This document shows positions 26,630-35,752 of a stretch of 64,000 bases of DNA, piece by piece. The notes under the pieces are model-generated. The model was not told the DNA's origin. It made no database searches and worked only from the letters and a program-made list of their open reading frames with translations. The translations under genes and the position numbers were made by a program. The DNA comes from UBA3537 sp965658025. GTDB lineage: Bacteria > Bacteroidota > Bacteroidia > Flavobacteriales > Flavobacteriaceae. Positions within the stretch are counted from its first letter, which is position 1. Each line of letters begins with the position of its first letter. The stretch lies in contig CBFHQL010000002.1 of NCBI GenBank assembly GCA_965658025.1, positions 1-64,000 on the forward strand, written 5' to 3'.

Positions 26630-29386
26630 TTAGAATCTGAAATTTAGGTTTAAGAAATAGGTTGGGCCTCGTCCGTACCAGTATTTTGGTCCAAAGACAC
26701 GTTTTGGATTACCCGCATCTTCTTTGAGCGATTGGTAATTGGCACTTCGCCCTTGCTCGAACCCTCCAGATTTAAATTTCTGGTCAAGGATGTTATTTAA
26801 GCTTACAAACAAACTGATATACTTATCGCCTATTTTCCAAGATTTTCCACCCACGGCATTGATCACCATATAGTCTTCAAATCGTTCTTGACGTAAGAGT
26901 TCTCTCGCCAAATTAGGATCATAATCTGAAAAAGGAAGTCCGTCTGTGTCTAGATAAAAGTTCTCAGTTCTGGTCAATGGCGAAATATCAACATAAGTGT
27001 TTGCAAAGAAATTGGCTGTTGTCCCAAACCACCAGTAGTTTGGATCTCGATATTCAAAACCAATAGAAGCAGCTTGTTGCGGTCCTCCTGCAATCTTATA
27101 ATCTTTAAGGTTTGCTTCACCAAAATTGAATCCATCTACAAAATCACTCGATGTGAGCACCAAATTCGGATTGTTGTCATAGGTGAATTGACCAACGGAA
27201 GCAACACCAGTCAGCTTGATGGTTGGTGTCACTTGCGCTTCTATCCCAAATTCCATCCCTAGGTGTCTCTTATCGATCCCTTGTAGAATTTCTTGAACAA
27301 AAGCAGTTCCTTGATCTACACCACTAATTCCGTCTGCAAAATAAAATGAAACTTCATTGGCATCTTGCATTAGCGTGTAGTATCCTGTCAATCTTGCTTT
27401 TACAGTTGAAGATCTAAAAACATAATTGGCATCAAATGAAGTGATTTTTTCTTCTGTAATATCAATTCCAGATTGGTCACCTACAATAGCATGGTTTTCA
27501 CGAGAGTTTGTAAAAGTATTTCGAATTGTTGGTGCTTTAGTCAAATAGCCTGCATTAACATTAAAAATATGCTTTCCTGAAAATTTATAAGTAAATCCTC
27601 CTTTTGCACCCAATCCTGTAAATGAAAGTTTACGTCCTTTACCTAAAGAATTATCGGCATAGGTTTCTGTTTGGTACAGTCCCTCACGCTGGTATTCGGT
27701 AGCTGTATAGCTTCCAGCAACAAAGAAATCTACTTTGTTGTATTTGAACTGCGCCTGAAGGAAACTACTTAAAACTTGAGCATCTAAATTGTAGTTGTAT
27801 CGGAAGGTATCGCCCTCACCAACAACTTGATTTGGATTTTGTAAGTCAAATTGTACTTGATCAAAAGAGTCTACATTAAGATACCCTGTGTTGCTCCCCA
27901 ACATGTCTATGATTTCAGCAAAATTATGTGACTTTAGACGTTTGTAATTAATGGCTGCATTAAGAGTTGCGTGTTCGGAAAGTTCAGACTCTAAAATGGT
28001 ATTGATTGTAAATTGCTCATCATCACTACGGTCTTCGTACAAAACATAAGCAGCATAATCGCCATTGATATTGTTGGTGAGGTTGGCATCATAAATGCGG
28101 TTCCAGTTGACTTGACCACCATTACGGAAAGATTGTTCTGCTACATATGCTCCTGCATAGTCTGGGCCATCGTCATCGGCCAAAAAGTAACTTGGTAATC
28201 CTTGGTAATACGCTGGACTTGGGTTTGCACCCCCTGCATAGTCCAAACGACTATTCCCTAATTCTCCAAATTGATAAGCAACGTTTGTGTTTAGGGTTGT
28301 TTTGTCCGAAATATCCCAATAATGATTTAACATTAACACAGGTTCTGCGATGCGTCGTATACGAGAATTTCGTTTTTCACCATCATGCCATCCCCAATAC
28401 TCATTGTAGGTAGTGCCTTTTAGATCAAATACTTCTTGCGTATTTGGTGAAGATTTACCACGACGATTGGGCGTATATATACCAACAAAATTTAAACTGT
28501 GTTTATCATTAATTTTCTTTTCGACGGATGCAAAAAAGGAATTGGCATCGTAAAACGTGCCATCTTGGAAACCTTCATCACCCCAGCGTCTTCCGATAGA
28601 AAAAGCATAAGCCCATCCGCCATCAACCATTCCAGAGGCATAAGTCGCCATCAAACGATTTGTATAACTTCTGTTGGATGAAGAATAGGTGATTCGACCA
28701 CCGGCTCTGTAACTTGATGCTCTTAAATTAATATTGGTTGAACCTAAAAGTCCTCCAAAATTATATGAAGATGGAGCTAACCCCATACTAAGTTCTTGAC
28801 CTCTTAAAACATCATTCAATCCTCCCCAGTTACTCCATTGGGGTCTGCCGTCAAACATTTTATTCATTTCAATTCCATTCATCAAAACATTCCCATTTTC
28901 GGAGTTTAATCCTCGAACACGAAAAAATGAAGAACTAAATTCAAAAGCTGCTGCTCTTTGGAAAATATCTTGAGAAGCTGATAGTAATCCAGAGATATTA
29001 TCTGCTCCGCTAGTATCATCATTAAGTTCATCGTCCGTGAGTGTGATGGTAAATAAATCATCATCAGAGTCATCCAGTGACATCATTAGGTCTTGAATGT
29101 TTAGCGTTTGCCCTTCTGTCACAACAATGGGATAGCGTGCATTGAGGTAGCCGACTTTGCTTAATGACAAAATTTGATCCCCAAAAGGCAGGGCTGAAGA
29201 AAACTGAAATACCCCCAATTCATCTGTGTAAGCAGTAAGTTGAGAACCTTCAAGATTTACAATAACCCCCATTATGGGTTGGTCTGTTAGCATATCTTTC
29301 ACTACCCCTTTTACAATGGTTTGCTGTGCAAAAGCAAAAAGTAGATTAAAACATACAAACAAAATACTAAAAAATTGTTTTTTCAT
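26630..29386 (-). CDS. TonB-dependent outer-membrane receptor with CarboxypepD-reg-like domain
   Basis: A 918-residue receptor: signal peptide (ending FAFAQ), a carboxypeptidase-regulatory-like beta-domain (about 23-105), a plug domain (FFRVRGLNSENGNVLMNGIE ... MFDGRPQWSNWGGLNDVLRG) and a 22-strand-type barrel ending in Phe (FLNLNFRF). It imports a substrate across the outer membrane, driven by TonB-ExbBD, both encoded further right in this window. Its neighbours, a DUF5689 lipoprotein and a divergent exported nuclease, suggest nucleic-acid fragments or nucleotides as substrate; that is inference. Confidence 0.92.
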   Translation of the reverse strand: MKKQFFSILFVCFNLLFAFAQQTIVKGVVKDMLTDQPIMGVIVNLEGSQLTAYTDELGVFQFSSALPFGDQILSLSKVGYLNARYPIVVTEGQTLNIQDLMMSLDDSDDDLFTITLTDDELNDDTSGADNISGLLSASQDIFQRAAAFEFSSSFFRVRGLNSENGNVLMNGIEMNKMFDGRPQWSNWGGLNDVLRGQELSMGLAPSSYNFGGLLGSTNINLRASSYRAGGRITYSSSNRSYTNRLMATYASGMVDGGWAYAFSIGRRWGDEGFQDGTFYDANSFFASVEKKINDKHSLNFVGIYTPNRRGKSSPNTQEVFDLKGTTYNEYWGWHDGEKRNSRIRRIAEPVLMLNHYWDISDKTTLNTNVAYQFGELGNSRLDYAGGANPSPAYYQGLPSYFLADDDGPDYAGAYVAEQSFRNGGQVNWNRIYDANLTNNINGDYAAYVLYEDRSDDEQFTINTILESELSEHATLNAAINYKRLKSHNFAEIIDMLGSNTGYLNVDSFDQVQFDLQNPNQVVGEGDTFRYNYNLDAQVLSSFLQAQFKYNKVDFFVAGSYTATEYQREGLYQTETYADNSLGKGRKLSFTGLGAKGGFTYKFSGKHIFNVNAGYLTKAPTIRNTFTNSRENHAIVGDQSGIDITEEKITSFDANYVFRSSTVKARLTGYYTLMQDANEVSFYFADGISGVDQGTAFVQEILQGIDKRHLGMEFGIEAQVTPTIKLTGVASVGQFTYDNNPNLVLTSSDFVDGFNFGEANLKDYKIAGGPQQAASIGFEYRDPNYWWFGTTANFFANTYVDISPLTRTENFYLDTDGLPFSDYDPNLARELLRQERFEDYMVINAVGGKSWKIGDKYISLFVSLNNILDQKFKSGGFEQGRSANYQSLKEDAGNPKRVFGPKYWYGRGPTYFLNLNFRF

Positions 29387-29421
29387 ATAAATTGATTTTG
29401 TTGAAGTATATATATATTAAA

Positions 29422-29429
29422 CAAATGTA
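29422..29429 (-). promoter_or_regulatory. Candidate -7 box of the TonB receptor operon
   Basis: Reads TACATTTG on the minus strand, 35 bases before the receptor ATG. It lies only 21 bases from the oppositely oriented box of the nuclease gene, so the two promoters overlap and may be controlled together. Confidence 0.45.
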
Positions 29430-29450
29430 CGTTTCTTATTTTAAAATTTA

Positions 29451-29458
29451 TACTTTTG
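29451..29458 (+). promoter_or_regulatory. Candidate -7 box of the nuclease gene
   Basis: TACTTTTG fits TAnnTTTG, 40 bases before the nuclease start at 29499. It is divergent from, and overlapping the upstream region of, the receptor promoter. Confidence 0.45.
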
Positions 29459-29498
29459 AAGTATTATTTAATCATTATTAAAAGACCTATTTTTTCAT

Positions 29499-30557
29499 AT
29501 GTTAGACAAGTACTTCAAGGTTGTATTTTTTGTGTTTTTTGCTGTTTTTATTTCAAAAGTTGAAGCTCAAAATAAACGAAAGTTTAAGGTTCATACTGTT
29601 GCTTTTTATAATGTAGAAAACCTTTTTGACACCATCAACGATCCTAATAAATACGACGAGGCAAGTCCAATGATGGAACTCAAGACAGCGCGTTCTGAAG
29701 TCTATAAGCAAAAGGTGAAGAATATGGCTAGCGTGATTGCACAAATTGGCGCAAAAACTTCAAAAAATACGCCTGCTATCATTGGACTATCAGAAGTTGA
29801 AAACAGAACTGTAATAGAGGATTTGGCCAACGACCCTGCACTTTTACAAAAAGATTATGGGATTGTTCATTTCGAATCTCCAGACGAACGCGGAATTGAT
29901 GTTGCGTTGATGTACCAAAAAGCGTTGTTTAGCCCTGTGAGTACAAGCTCGCATGAATTAAAACTTTCCGATAACAGTTCAGACAAAAGAGATTATACAA
30001 GAGACCAGCTTTTGGTCAGTGGATATTTGGAGGGCGATTTGATTCATGTGATTGTAAATCATTGGCCGTCACGTAGTGGTGGTGAAGCGCGCAGTCGTTC
30101 CAAGCGTGAAGCGGCAGCGGCACTAAACAAACGCCTCATTGACTCACTGCAAAGCACCGATCCTTATGCGAAAATATTCAGTATGGGTGACCTCAATGAT
30201 AATCCTAACAACACAAGTCTTAAAAAAGTATTAAAGGCAAAAGGAGATAAAAAACGTGTTGGTTTTAAGGGAATTTACAACCCTATGGAGTCATTTTTCA
30301 AAAAAGGTCTTGGTTCAAATGCTTATAGAGATGCATGGAGTTTGTTTGATCAAATTTTAATCACCAAACCTTTGCTCGAAGACGATTATTCTTCATTCCG
30401 TTTTTATAAAGCTGGTATTTTTAATGCACAGTTTTTAATCACTAAAAAAGGACAATTTAAGGGATATCCTTTCCGTAGTTTTTCTTGGGGTGGTTTTACA
30501 GGCGGCTACAGCGATCACTTCCCTGTTTATGTACATGTCATAAAAGAAATAAAATAA
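29499..30557 (+). CDS. Exported endonuclease/exonuclease/phosphatase family protein
   Basis: A 352-residue protein with signal peptide (ending KVEAQ) and an endonuclease/exonuclease/phosphatase fold: FYNVENLFDTIND (metal-site Asn and Glu region), IIGLSEVENR (metal-binding Glu), VNHWPSR, MGDLNDNPNN and the terminal YSDHFPVYV with the Asp-His pair. Such secreted enzymes cut DNA or dephosphorylate nucleotides. Placement divergent from a TonB receptor/DUF5689 pair suggests it feeds that uptake system. It converges with the next gene three bases away and no terminator is visible between them. Confidence 0.88.
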   Translation: MLDKYFKVVFFVFFAVFISKVEAQNKRKFKVHTVAFYNVENLFDTINDPNKYDEASPMMELKTARSEVYKQKVKNMASVIAQIGAKTSKNTPAIIGLSEVENRTVIEDLANDPALLQKDYGIVHFESPDERGIDVALMYQKALFSPVSTSSHELKLSDNSSDKRDYTRDQLLVSGYLEGDLIHVIVNHWPSRSGGEARSRSKREAAAALNKRLIDSLQSTDPYAKIFSMGDLNDNPNNTSLKKVLKAKGDKKRVGFKGIYNPMESFFKKGLGSNAYRDAWSLFDQILITKPLLEDDYSSFRFYKAGIFNAQFLITKKGQFKGYPFRSFSWGGFTGGYSDHFPVYVHVIKEIK

Positions 30558-30560
30558 ATT

Positions 30561-30992
30561 CTAGTTAGGCCACACATCCCAAGGAATTCTGGAAAGAATC
30601 AAGACCAATGCAATAGTATAGAAAATGGCCAAGGTTTTAAATTTTGGTGCAGAAAGTCTTTTCTTTTTATGCTTTGAATAGCCAATAGTAATCAAGGCCA
30701 CCGCCAAAATATTGATGGTAGGATGCTCCACCAAATACAAGCGATGTACAGCCGTTTTCATTACTTCTCCAACACCCAAATCTGCCCATAAAGAAAATCG
30801 ACTAGAAGTGAAATACAACACAAGTCCTATAAGCAATTGTATGTGAGAAACTATAAGTGTAAACAACGCTACACGAAATGTCTTTGGGTCGTATTCTTTT
30901 TTGGATATTACCCCAAAAATTGCTTTTAAAACAGCTAGAATTAAAACGGCTAAAACTAAATAGGCCCAATAGGAATGTAAGGTTTTGATCAT
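30561..30992 (-). CDS. Four-helix membrane protein, cytochrome-b-like
   Basis: A 143-residue inner-membrane protein with four hydrophobic helices. Conserved-looking histidines lie in or near them (LHSYWAYLVL at the N-terminus, LIVSHIQLLIGLVLYF, LYLVEHPTINILAV), which fits the small proteins often labelled cytochrome B in Bacteroidota; heme binding is not shown. The length is normal for that group. It has its own promoter candidate 23 bases upstream. Confidence 0.7.
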   Translation of the reverse strand: MIKTLHSYWAYLVLAVLILAVLKAIFGVISKKEYDPKTFRVALFTLIVSHIQLLIGLVLYFTSSRFSLWADLGVGEVMKTAVHRLYLVEHPTINILAVALITIGYSKHKKKRLSAPKFKTLAIFYTIALVLILSRIPWDVWPN

Positions 30993-31015
30993 GGTTTTCT
31001 TTTTATAAGTTCTTA

Positions 31016-31023
31016 CAAAAGTA
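31016..31023 (-). promoter_or_regulatory. Candidate -7 box of the cytochrome-b-like gene
   Basis: Reads TACTTTTG on the minus strand, 23 bases before the ATG at 30992, and lies just past the pgi terminator. Confidence 0.4.
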
Positions 31024-31040
31024 CAAGATTTTTAGGCATA

Positions 31041-31066
31041 AAAAAACCTCTACAAAAGTAGAGGTT
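31041..31066 (-). terminator. Rho-independent terminator after pgi
   Basis: Perfect 9-base arms AACCTCTAC (31045-31053) and GTAGAGGTT (31058-31066), loop of four bases, followed on the minus strand by a T-run. It ends the long minus-strand transcript that finishes with pgi. Confidence 0.87.
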
Positions 31067-31104
31067 AAATTTAAAAATCTTGATTTCACTTATAAAATAT
31101 AGAC

Positions 31105-32724
31105 TCAACGCATGGATTTATACATGGCGATAAGCTTTGCCGTAGACGTGTCGTGTTGTGCCACGCTGTCGTCAGAAAATTCTTTGAGAATTTTTCCTGC
31201 CAATTGTTTACCCAACTCTACACCAAATTGATCGTAGCTAAATACATTCCAAACGACACCTTGAACAAAAATTTTGTGCTCGTACATAGCAATTAGTTTA
31301 CCCAAACTTTCTGGGGTAAGTTGATTGATAAAAATTGTGTTTGTTGGTCTATTCCCATCGAAAACCTTATATGGAACAATGGGTTCAGCTGTATCTTCGT
31401 CTAGTACTTCGGCTTTTGTTTTGCCATTGAGCAGTGCTTCAGTTTGTGCAAAAAAGTTGGACATCAATTTGTCTTGATGGTCTTGATTACCGTGCAACGA
31501 TTTTGCAAAGCCAATAAAATCAGCAGGAATCAGTTTTGTGCCTTGATGAATCAATTGGAAAAATGCATGCTGGGAATTGGTTCCTGGTTCGCCCCATATA
31601 AGATTCCCTGTTTGGTAACGCACTTTGTCACCAGCTCTATCGATACTTTTACCATTACTTTCCATAATGGCTTGTTGCAAATAGGTTGCAAACTGATTTA
31701 AATATTGTGTATAGGGGATTATTGCTTCACTTTCAGCTTTGAAAAAGTTGTTGTACCAAATACTTAAGAACGCTAATAGCGTTGGGATATTTTGTTCAAA
31801 CTTTTCTTCTTTAAAATGGACATCCATTTTGTGTGCACCCTTGAGCATCGCATTAAACTGTTCAAATCCTACTGCCAAACTTATACTTAGCCCAACTGCG
31901 CTCCACAATGAAAAACGACCGCCTACCCAATCCCACATAGGGAATATATTTTGAGGATCAATACCAAATGCTTTTACTTTTTCGATATTGGTAGAAACGG
32001 CTACAAATTGTTTTGCAATATCGTCTTGGGTTGCATGCTGCAAAAACCATTGCTTGATGGTTGTAGCATTTGATAACGTTTCTTGTGTTGTAAATGTTTT
32101 TGAAACGATAACGAAAAGGGTAGTTTCTGGGTCTAATTTTTTGAGGACTTCATGCACGTGGTCGCCATCTACATTACTTACAAAGTGTACGTTTAGGTGG
32201 TTTTTGTAATACGATAAAGCATCAACAACCATCGCTGGCCCAAGGTCAGAACCGCCAATCCCAATGTTTACAATGTCTGTAAAGGCCTTGTTGGTAAACC
32301 CTTTTCTATCCCCTTCAATAACTTCCTGTGAGAATTGTTTTATTTTGTGTTTTACTTCGTAAATTTCAGGAATAACATTGTTCCCCTCATAAAAAACCTC
32401 TGCATCTTCTGGCGCACGCAGTGCAGTGTGCAATACTGCTCGCCCTTCTGTTTTGTTGATTTTTTCACCACCAAAATATTTAGAAATCGCATCGTCTAAT
32501 TGTACTTCCTCTGCCAAGTCCTTTAATAATTTTAGTGTTTCAGAAGTGATTCTATTTTTAGAAAAATCAAGGAAAAAATCCTCCCATTTTACACTCATTT
32601 TGGATGCGCGGCCTGAATCATCATTAAACCAAGAAACCATATGTTCGTCCTTAATGGATTCAAAATGATGGTGTAAATTTTCCCAAGCGGTAGTTTGTGT
32701 GGGGTTTATGGATTTTAAGCTCAT
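31105..32724 (-). CDS. pgi: Glucose-6-phosphate isomerase
   Basis: Interconverts glucose-6-phosphate and fructose-6-phosphate in the cytoplasm. The 539-residue protein has the typical signatures VNIGIGGSDLGPAMV, FVSNVDGDHV, IVSKTFTTQET and GGRFSLWSAVGL, the active-site segment MESNGKSI, and WGEPGTNSQHAFFQLIHQG with the catalytic His. It is the last gene of a minus-strand unit, 18 bases after the M23 peptidase gene, and is closed by a terminator. Confidence 0.96.
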   Translation of the reverse strand: MSLKSINPTQTTAWENLHHHFESIKDEHMVSWFNDDSGRASKMSVKWEDFFLDFSKNRITSETLKLLKDLAEEVQLDDAISKYFGGEKINKTEGRAVLHTALRAPEDAEVFYEGNNVIPEIYEVKHKIKQFSQEVIEGDRKGFTNKAFTDIVNIGIGGSDLGPAMVVDALSYYKNHLNVHFVSNVDGDHVHEVLKKLDPETTLFVIVSKTFTTQETLSNATTIKQWFLQHATQDDIAKQFVAVSTNIEKVKAFGIDPQNIFPMWDWVGGRFSLWSAVGLSISLAVGFEQFNAMLKGAHKMDVHFKEEKFEQNIPTLLAFLSIWYNNFFKAESEAIIPYTQYLNQFATYLQQAIMESNGKSIDRAGDKVRYQTGNLIWGEPGTNSQHAFFQLIHQGTKLIPADFIGFAKSLHGNQDHQDKLMSNFFAQTEALLNGKTKAEVLDEDTAEPIVPYKVFDGNRPTNTIFINQLTPESLGKLIAMYEHKIFVQGVVWNVFSYDQFGVELGKQLAGKILKEFSDDSVAQHDTSTAKLIAMYKSMR

Positions 32725-32742
32725 AATATTTATTAAATATGG

Positions 32743-33987
32743 TTAGTTTATCGAATCTAGTCGTTGTTTAAGCGGTGAAATATATGCTAAATAATCGGTT
32801 TTATATTGTGTTGGCAGTGCTTTTGCGTCGGGTAATTTTTGACGAAAAGGGTCTACTTGTCGTCCATTTTTCCAAAATCGATAACAAACATGTGGGCCAC
32901 TGGTATTCCCAGTCATACCAACCTTACCAATTACATCGCCTTGTTTTACGAAATCACCAACATTTACCATGCGTTTGCTCATATGCAAATATTGTGTGGA
33001 ATAAGTAGCATTATGACGAATTTTGACATATTTACCATTGCCTCCACGGCGTGTAGATTCTACAACTGTTCCACTCGCTGTGGCCAAAATAGGGGTTCCA
33101 ACAGCTGCCGCAAAATCAGTCCCTTTGTGCGGACGAACTCTGTTTCCATACAAAGCAATACGACGATTGAGGTTATATCTTGATGAAATTCGACTAAATT
33201 TTATTGGGCTTTTTAAAAAGGCCTTTTGCAAACTTTTGCCAGTTTCGTCGTAGTAATCAGTACTATTTTTGGTCTCTGGAGTAATGTAATCAAAAGCATA
33301 TATAGGTTCGCCTTTATGCTCAAAATAGGCCGCATCTATGCTTTCTATACCTGCATAAATCGAGTCTTCCACAAAACGTTGTTTATAAATAACTTTGAAA
33401 TTATCTCCTTCTTGAAGTCTAAAAAAATCAATCGTCCAAGCATAAATATCATCCGACATATCATAGATCAATTGTATGGGTAATCCTTGTGCTTCCATCG
33501 TTTCTGATAATGAGCTTTCAATGACTCCAAAAGCTTCTTTTTCAACAATTTTTACGGGTTTACGCTGTTTGTAGGCGATGATAGAATCACAAAATTCGAG
33601 CACTACATATTCAATTTTGTTGGGCTGATAAATAAAACTTTGTGGCGTGCGTTTTTCGTCCTTGCTGCATAGCAACATATAGGGCTTACCAGCACGTAGT
33701 TGGCGAATGTCGAAGGTGTCTTTGGCTTGGTTTGCAATTTTATAAATCTGAGAAAAATCTACATTATAGCGCGAAAGAATTTCTCCGAAGCTTTCCCCCC
33801 GTTGAATGGTGTCTTGAACCACAAAAAAATTGTTCATATTGTACCCAAACTTCATGTCTTCTTTGACTTCTTGAAGTTTAGGCAGTTCTTTTTCTGTTGT
33901 TGTACAACGCATGACTATGAATGTCATTGCAGCAAGAAAAGCAAGTTTTGATATGAGATTAAGATGGCGGTTTTTTTTAAAATTCAC
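32743..33987 (-). CDS. M23 family metallopeptidase with Cys in place of a zinc-ligand His (GTG start)
   Basis: Peptidoglycan-directed endopeptidase of the LytM/M23 type, probably anchored in the envelope by an N-terminal hydrophobic segment that ends in VMRC. The 414-residue protein has a LysM-like/OapA region (RGESFGEILSRYNVDF), then the M23 domain with HKGTDF, QYLHMS and GPHVCYRFW. The last motif is usually HxH; here it is His-Val-Cys, so the third zinc ligand is a Cys. The start is taken as GTG at 33987: it shares a base with the TAG stop of the dioxygenase gene (TAGTG), a coupling arrangement; a TTG at 34008 is the alternative. Confidence 0.88.
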   Translation of the reverse strand: MNFKKNRHLNLISKLAFLAAMTFIVMRCTTTEKELPKLQEVKEDMKFGYNMNNFFVVQDTIQRGESFGEILSRYNVDFSQIYKIANQAKDTFDIRQLRAGKPYMLLCSKDEKRTPQSFIYQPNKIEYVVLEFCDSIIAYKQRKPVKIVEKEAFGVIESSLSETMEAQGLPIQLIYDMSDDIYAWTIDFFRLQEGDNFKVIYKQRFVEDSIYAGIESIDAAYFEHKGEPIYAFDYITPETKNSTDYYDETGKSLQKAFLKSPIKFSRISSRYNLNRRIALYGNRVRPHKGTDFAAAVGTPILATASGTVVESTRRGGNGKYVKIRHNATYSTQYLHMSKRMVNVGDFVKQGDVIGKVGMTGNTSGPHVCYRFWKNGRQVDPFRQKLPDAKALPTQYKTDYLAYISPLKQRLDSIN

Positions 33988-34919
33988 TAGTCTAGGTTTT
34001 GTCCCCAATTTTCAACTTCTTCTGGACTCCAAAGTTCTGGAAAAAATATTCTTTTTTGGTATTTTGGATGCATATATTTTTGCCAATTACTTCCCCCCGT
34101 TGCTTCGCCATCACCCGAATTGGCTAATATGTAGTGTTTGGCGGCATTAAAATGAGCCATAACCCATGTTATATTTACGGTATAATCGTAGTGACGCATA
34201 GCTTTTATAAGGGCTTTGTCCTTTTGATTTTCTTTAGATAATTCTTTGTAGCGCGACCAAAGATTTTTGGTGTTATATACTTTCATAAACGTGATAAACC
34301 CTTCCTTATAACGATCTTCAAAATTTGTGAGTAAGATTGATTTCTTTCCAGTTTTATAGTCTTTCCCTGCTGCTTGCCAATAAAGGTGCTCAAAAGCATG
34401 TTCAAACGGGGTGTCACGATCTATCGTCTCACGGAACCGAGGATCTATCAAATTGATAAGCTCTGTTGATGCAAATTCAATTTTTCTGTATTGTGCACTT
34501 TGGAATCCACTTGCTGGAGTTAGTGTATGTCTAAATTTGTTGTACTGCTCTACATCCATCCCCTCTTGCATAATAGTAAAAGAAGACGTCAACATATCGA
34601 AATACCTACTCACGCGCATGAGTTTGTCCGTAAAGAAATCGACTTCTAAAACCTCTGGTTTGGCAACCTGTTGAAGCTCCCAAAGAATCATTTTGAAAAT
34701 GAGCTCATTGATTTGATGGTACCCAATAAAAACCATTTCATCTGGAAGATTGGTGCGTTGAATTTGCAAATTCAAAAGTGCATCGGTATGGATATAATCC
34801 CAGTAATTAATGGTTTTGCTGTGCAAAAGCCCTTCTAAATACACATTTTTGTCCTGATTAATGGCACTATATTTTTCATCGAGTGCATGGACTAAGTGTT
34901 CTGTGGATTTATTTTTCAT
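33987..34919 (-). CDS. Tryptophan 2,3-dioxygenase family protein
   Basis: Heme enzyme that opens the indole ring of tryptophan to give N-formylkynurenine, the entry to the kynurenine pathway. The 310-residue protein has FIGYHQINELIFKMIL (active-site His), YWDYIHTDALLNLQ, HYDYTVNITWVMAHF (region of the heme-ligand His) and EATGGSNWQKYMHP, equivalent to the TGGS substrate loop. The start at 34919 (MKNKSTEH) is preferred since the in-frame ATG at 34946 lies inside the upstream gene. It overlaps the M23 gene by one base. Bacteroidota members are diverged from classic TDO, so substrate is inferred. Confidence 0.87.
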   Translation of the reverse strand: MKNKSTEHLVHALDEKYSAINQDKNVYLEGLLHSKTINYWDYIHTDALLNLQIQRTNLPDEMVFIGYHQINELIFKMILWELQQVAKPEVLEVDFFTDKLMRVSRYFDMLTSSFTIMQEGMDVEQYNKFRHTLTPASGFQSAQYRKIEFASTELINLIDPRFRETIDRDTPFEHAFEHLYWQAAGKDYKTGKKSILLTNFEDRYKEGFITFMKVYNTKNLWSRYKELSKENQKDKALIKAMRHYDYTVNITWVMAHFNAAKHYILANSGDGEATGGSNWQKYMHPKYQKRIFFPELWSPEEVENWGQNLD

Positions 34920-34929
34920 AAAGCGTTCG

Positions 34930-35706
34930 TTATAATTGTATTTCAAAAGGGTGTTTTAAGCCCTTGAATGCCTCTAAATCAGATCGTAAAGAGCCCACGC
35001 GAAGATCAGCTTGAATTTTTAGTGGTATTTTATTTTTATCTGCACTGACCCATAGTGTTACGCTTTCTTCTTCATGAAATACACGACCTGCCATTACATA
35101 AGGACGAAACTTTAAGCATTTTACTTTTCCAAATTTCGTTTTTATTGTTTGACGCCCTAAGAATTTTAATTTAAATGTAAAGATTTCATCATCAAAAAAC
35201 ATCTTCAACTCAACGACTTCACCTACTCGAATCGTTTCAGTATCGTAATGGTCTCTCAAATAATAATATGCAGAGAGCATGTCTTGAATATCTGGCTGTA
35301 TGGGTTCAGTAGTTTTTGTTCCCTTCTTAATGTCGTTTATGTGTGCTAAGTTATTGTTGTAGTCAAATTCTACTATTCTGTTTTTGGTATAACCACCTTC
35401 ATAAATATCTCTTACAAATTTATATGGTTTGCCATTGGTTTTATCAAAATAGCTTTCGTAACGATCTTTGACCTTAAAGAACCATTTGATGGCACCTGTT
35501 GTCCAGCCCTTACCCACAACATGATACACGGATTGATCTTTGTACTTAGCATCCTTAACTTTTAAGGTGGCATATCCAGCTTTCACCCAACCACTATAGC
35601 TAAGTTTAAACTTTAGCCATTCGCCTGCCTGAAAAGAAGAATCTGCTTGTGCTGATGGAGTGCATAAACTAACAAAAAATAAGAGGTAAACTAAAACTGT
35701 TTTCAT
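34930..35706 (-). CDS. DUF3108 domain-containing exported protein
   Basis: A 258-residue protein with a signal peptide (ending PSAQA) and the DUF3108 pattern: FQAGEWLKFKLSYSGWVKAGYATLKV, GAIKWFFKVKDRYESYFD, DMLSAYYYLRDH and LWVSADKNKIPLKIQADLRVGSLRSDL. Family function is unknown; the fold is probably a periplasmic or outer-membrane beta-structure. It is the first gene of a unit with the dioxygenase, M23 peptidase and pgi, preceded by a promoter-like box and two inverted repeats. Confidence 0.85.
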   Translation of the reverse strand: MKTVLVYLLFFVSLCTPSAQADSSFQAGEWLKFKLSYSGWVKAGYATLKVKDAKYKDQSVYHVVGKGWTTGAIKWFFKVKDRYESYFDKTNGKPYKFVRDIYEGGYTKNRIVEFDYNNNLAHINDIKKGTKTTEPIQPDIQDMLSAYYYLRDHYDTETIRVGEVVELKMFFDDEIFTFKLKFLGRQTIKTKFGKVKCLKFRPYVMAGRVFHEEESVTLWVSADKNKIPLKIQADLRVGSLRSDLEAFKGLKHPFEIQL

Positions 35707-35710
35707 TTTG

Positions 35711-35742
35711 ACATCATTTATTGATGTACATGCAAATTTGCA
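35711..35742. promoter_or_regulatory. Two adjacent inverted repeats in the DUF3108 leader
   Basis: The first is ACATCA (35711-35716) with TGATGT (35722-35727), spacer of five bases. The second is a perfect 12-base palindrome, TGCAAATTTGCA, at 35731-35742. Both lie between the candidate -7 box and the start codon, where a repressor could block transcription or an RNA structure could form. Confidence 0.4.
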
Positions 35743-35752
35743 ATTATTATTC

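Noticed and set aside
33988..34008. TTG start for the M23 peptidase at 34008
   Set aside because: The GTG at 33987 forms a TAGTG coupling with the dioxygenase stop; the added seven residues do not improve the signal. Not fully excluded.
32775..34150. Several plus-strand frames of 74-114 codons opposite the M23 and dioxygenase genes
   Set aside because: All are antisense to well-supported genes and show no family features.
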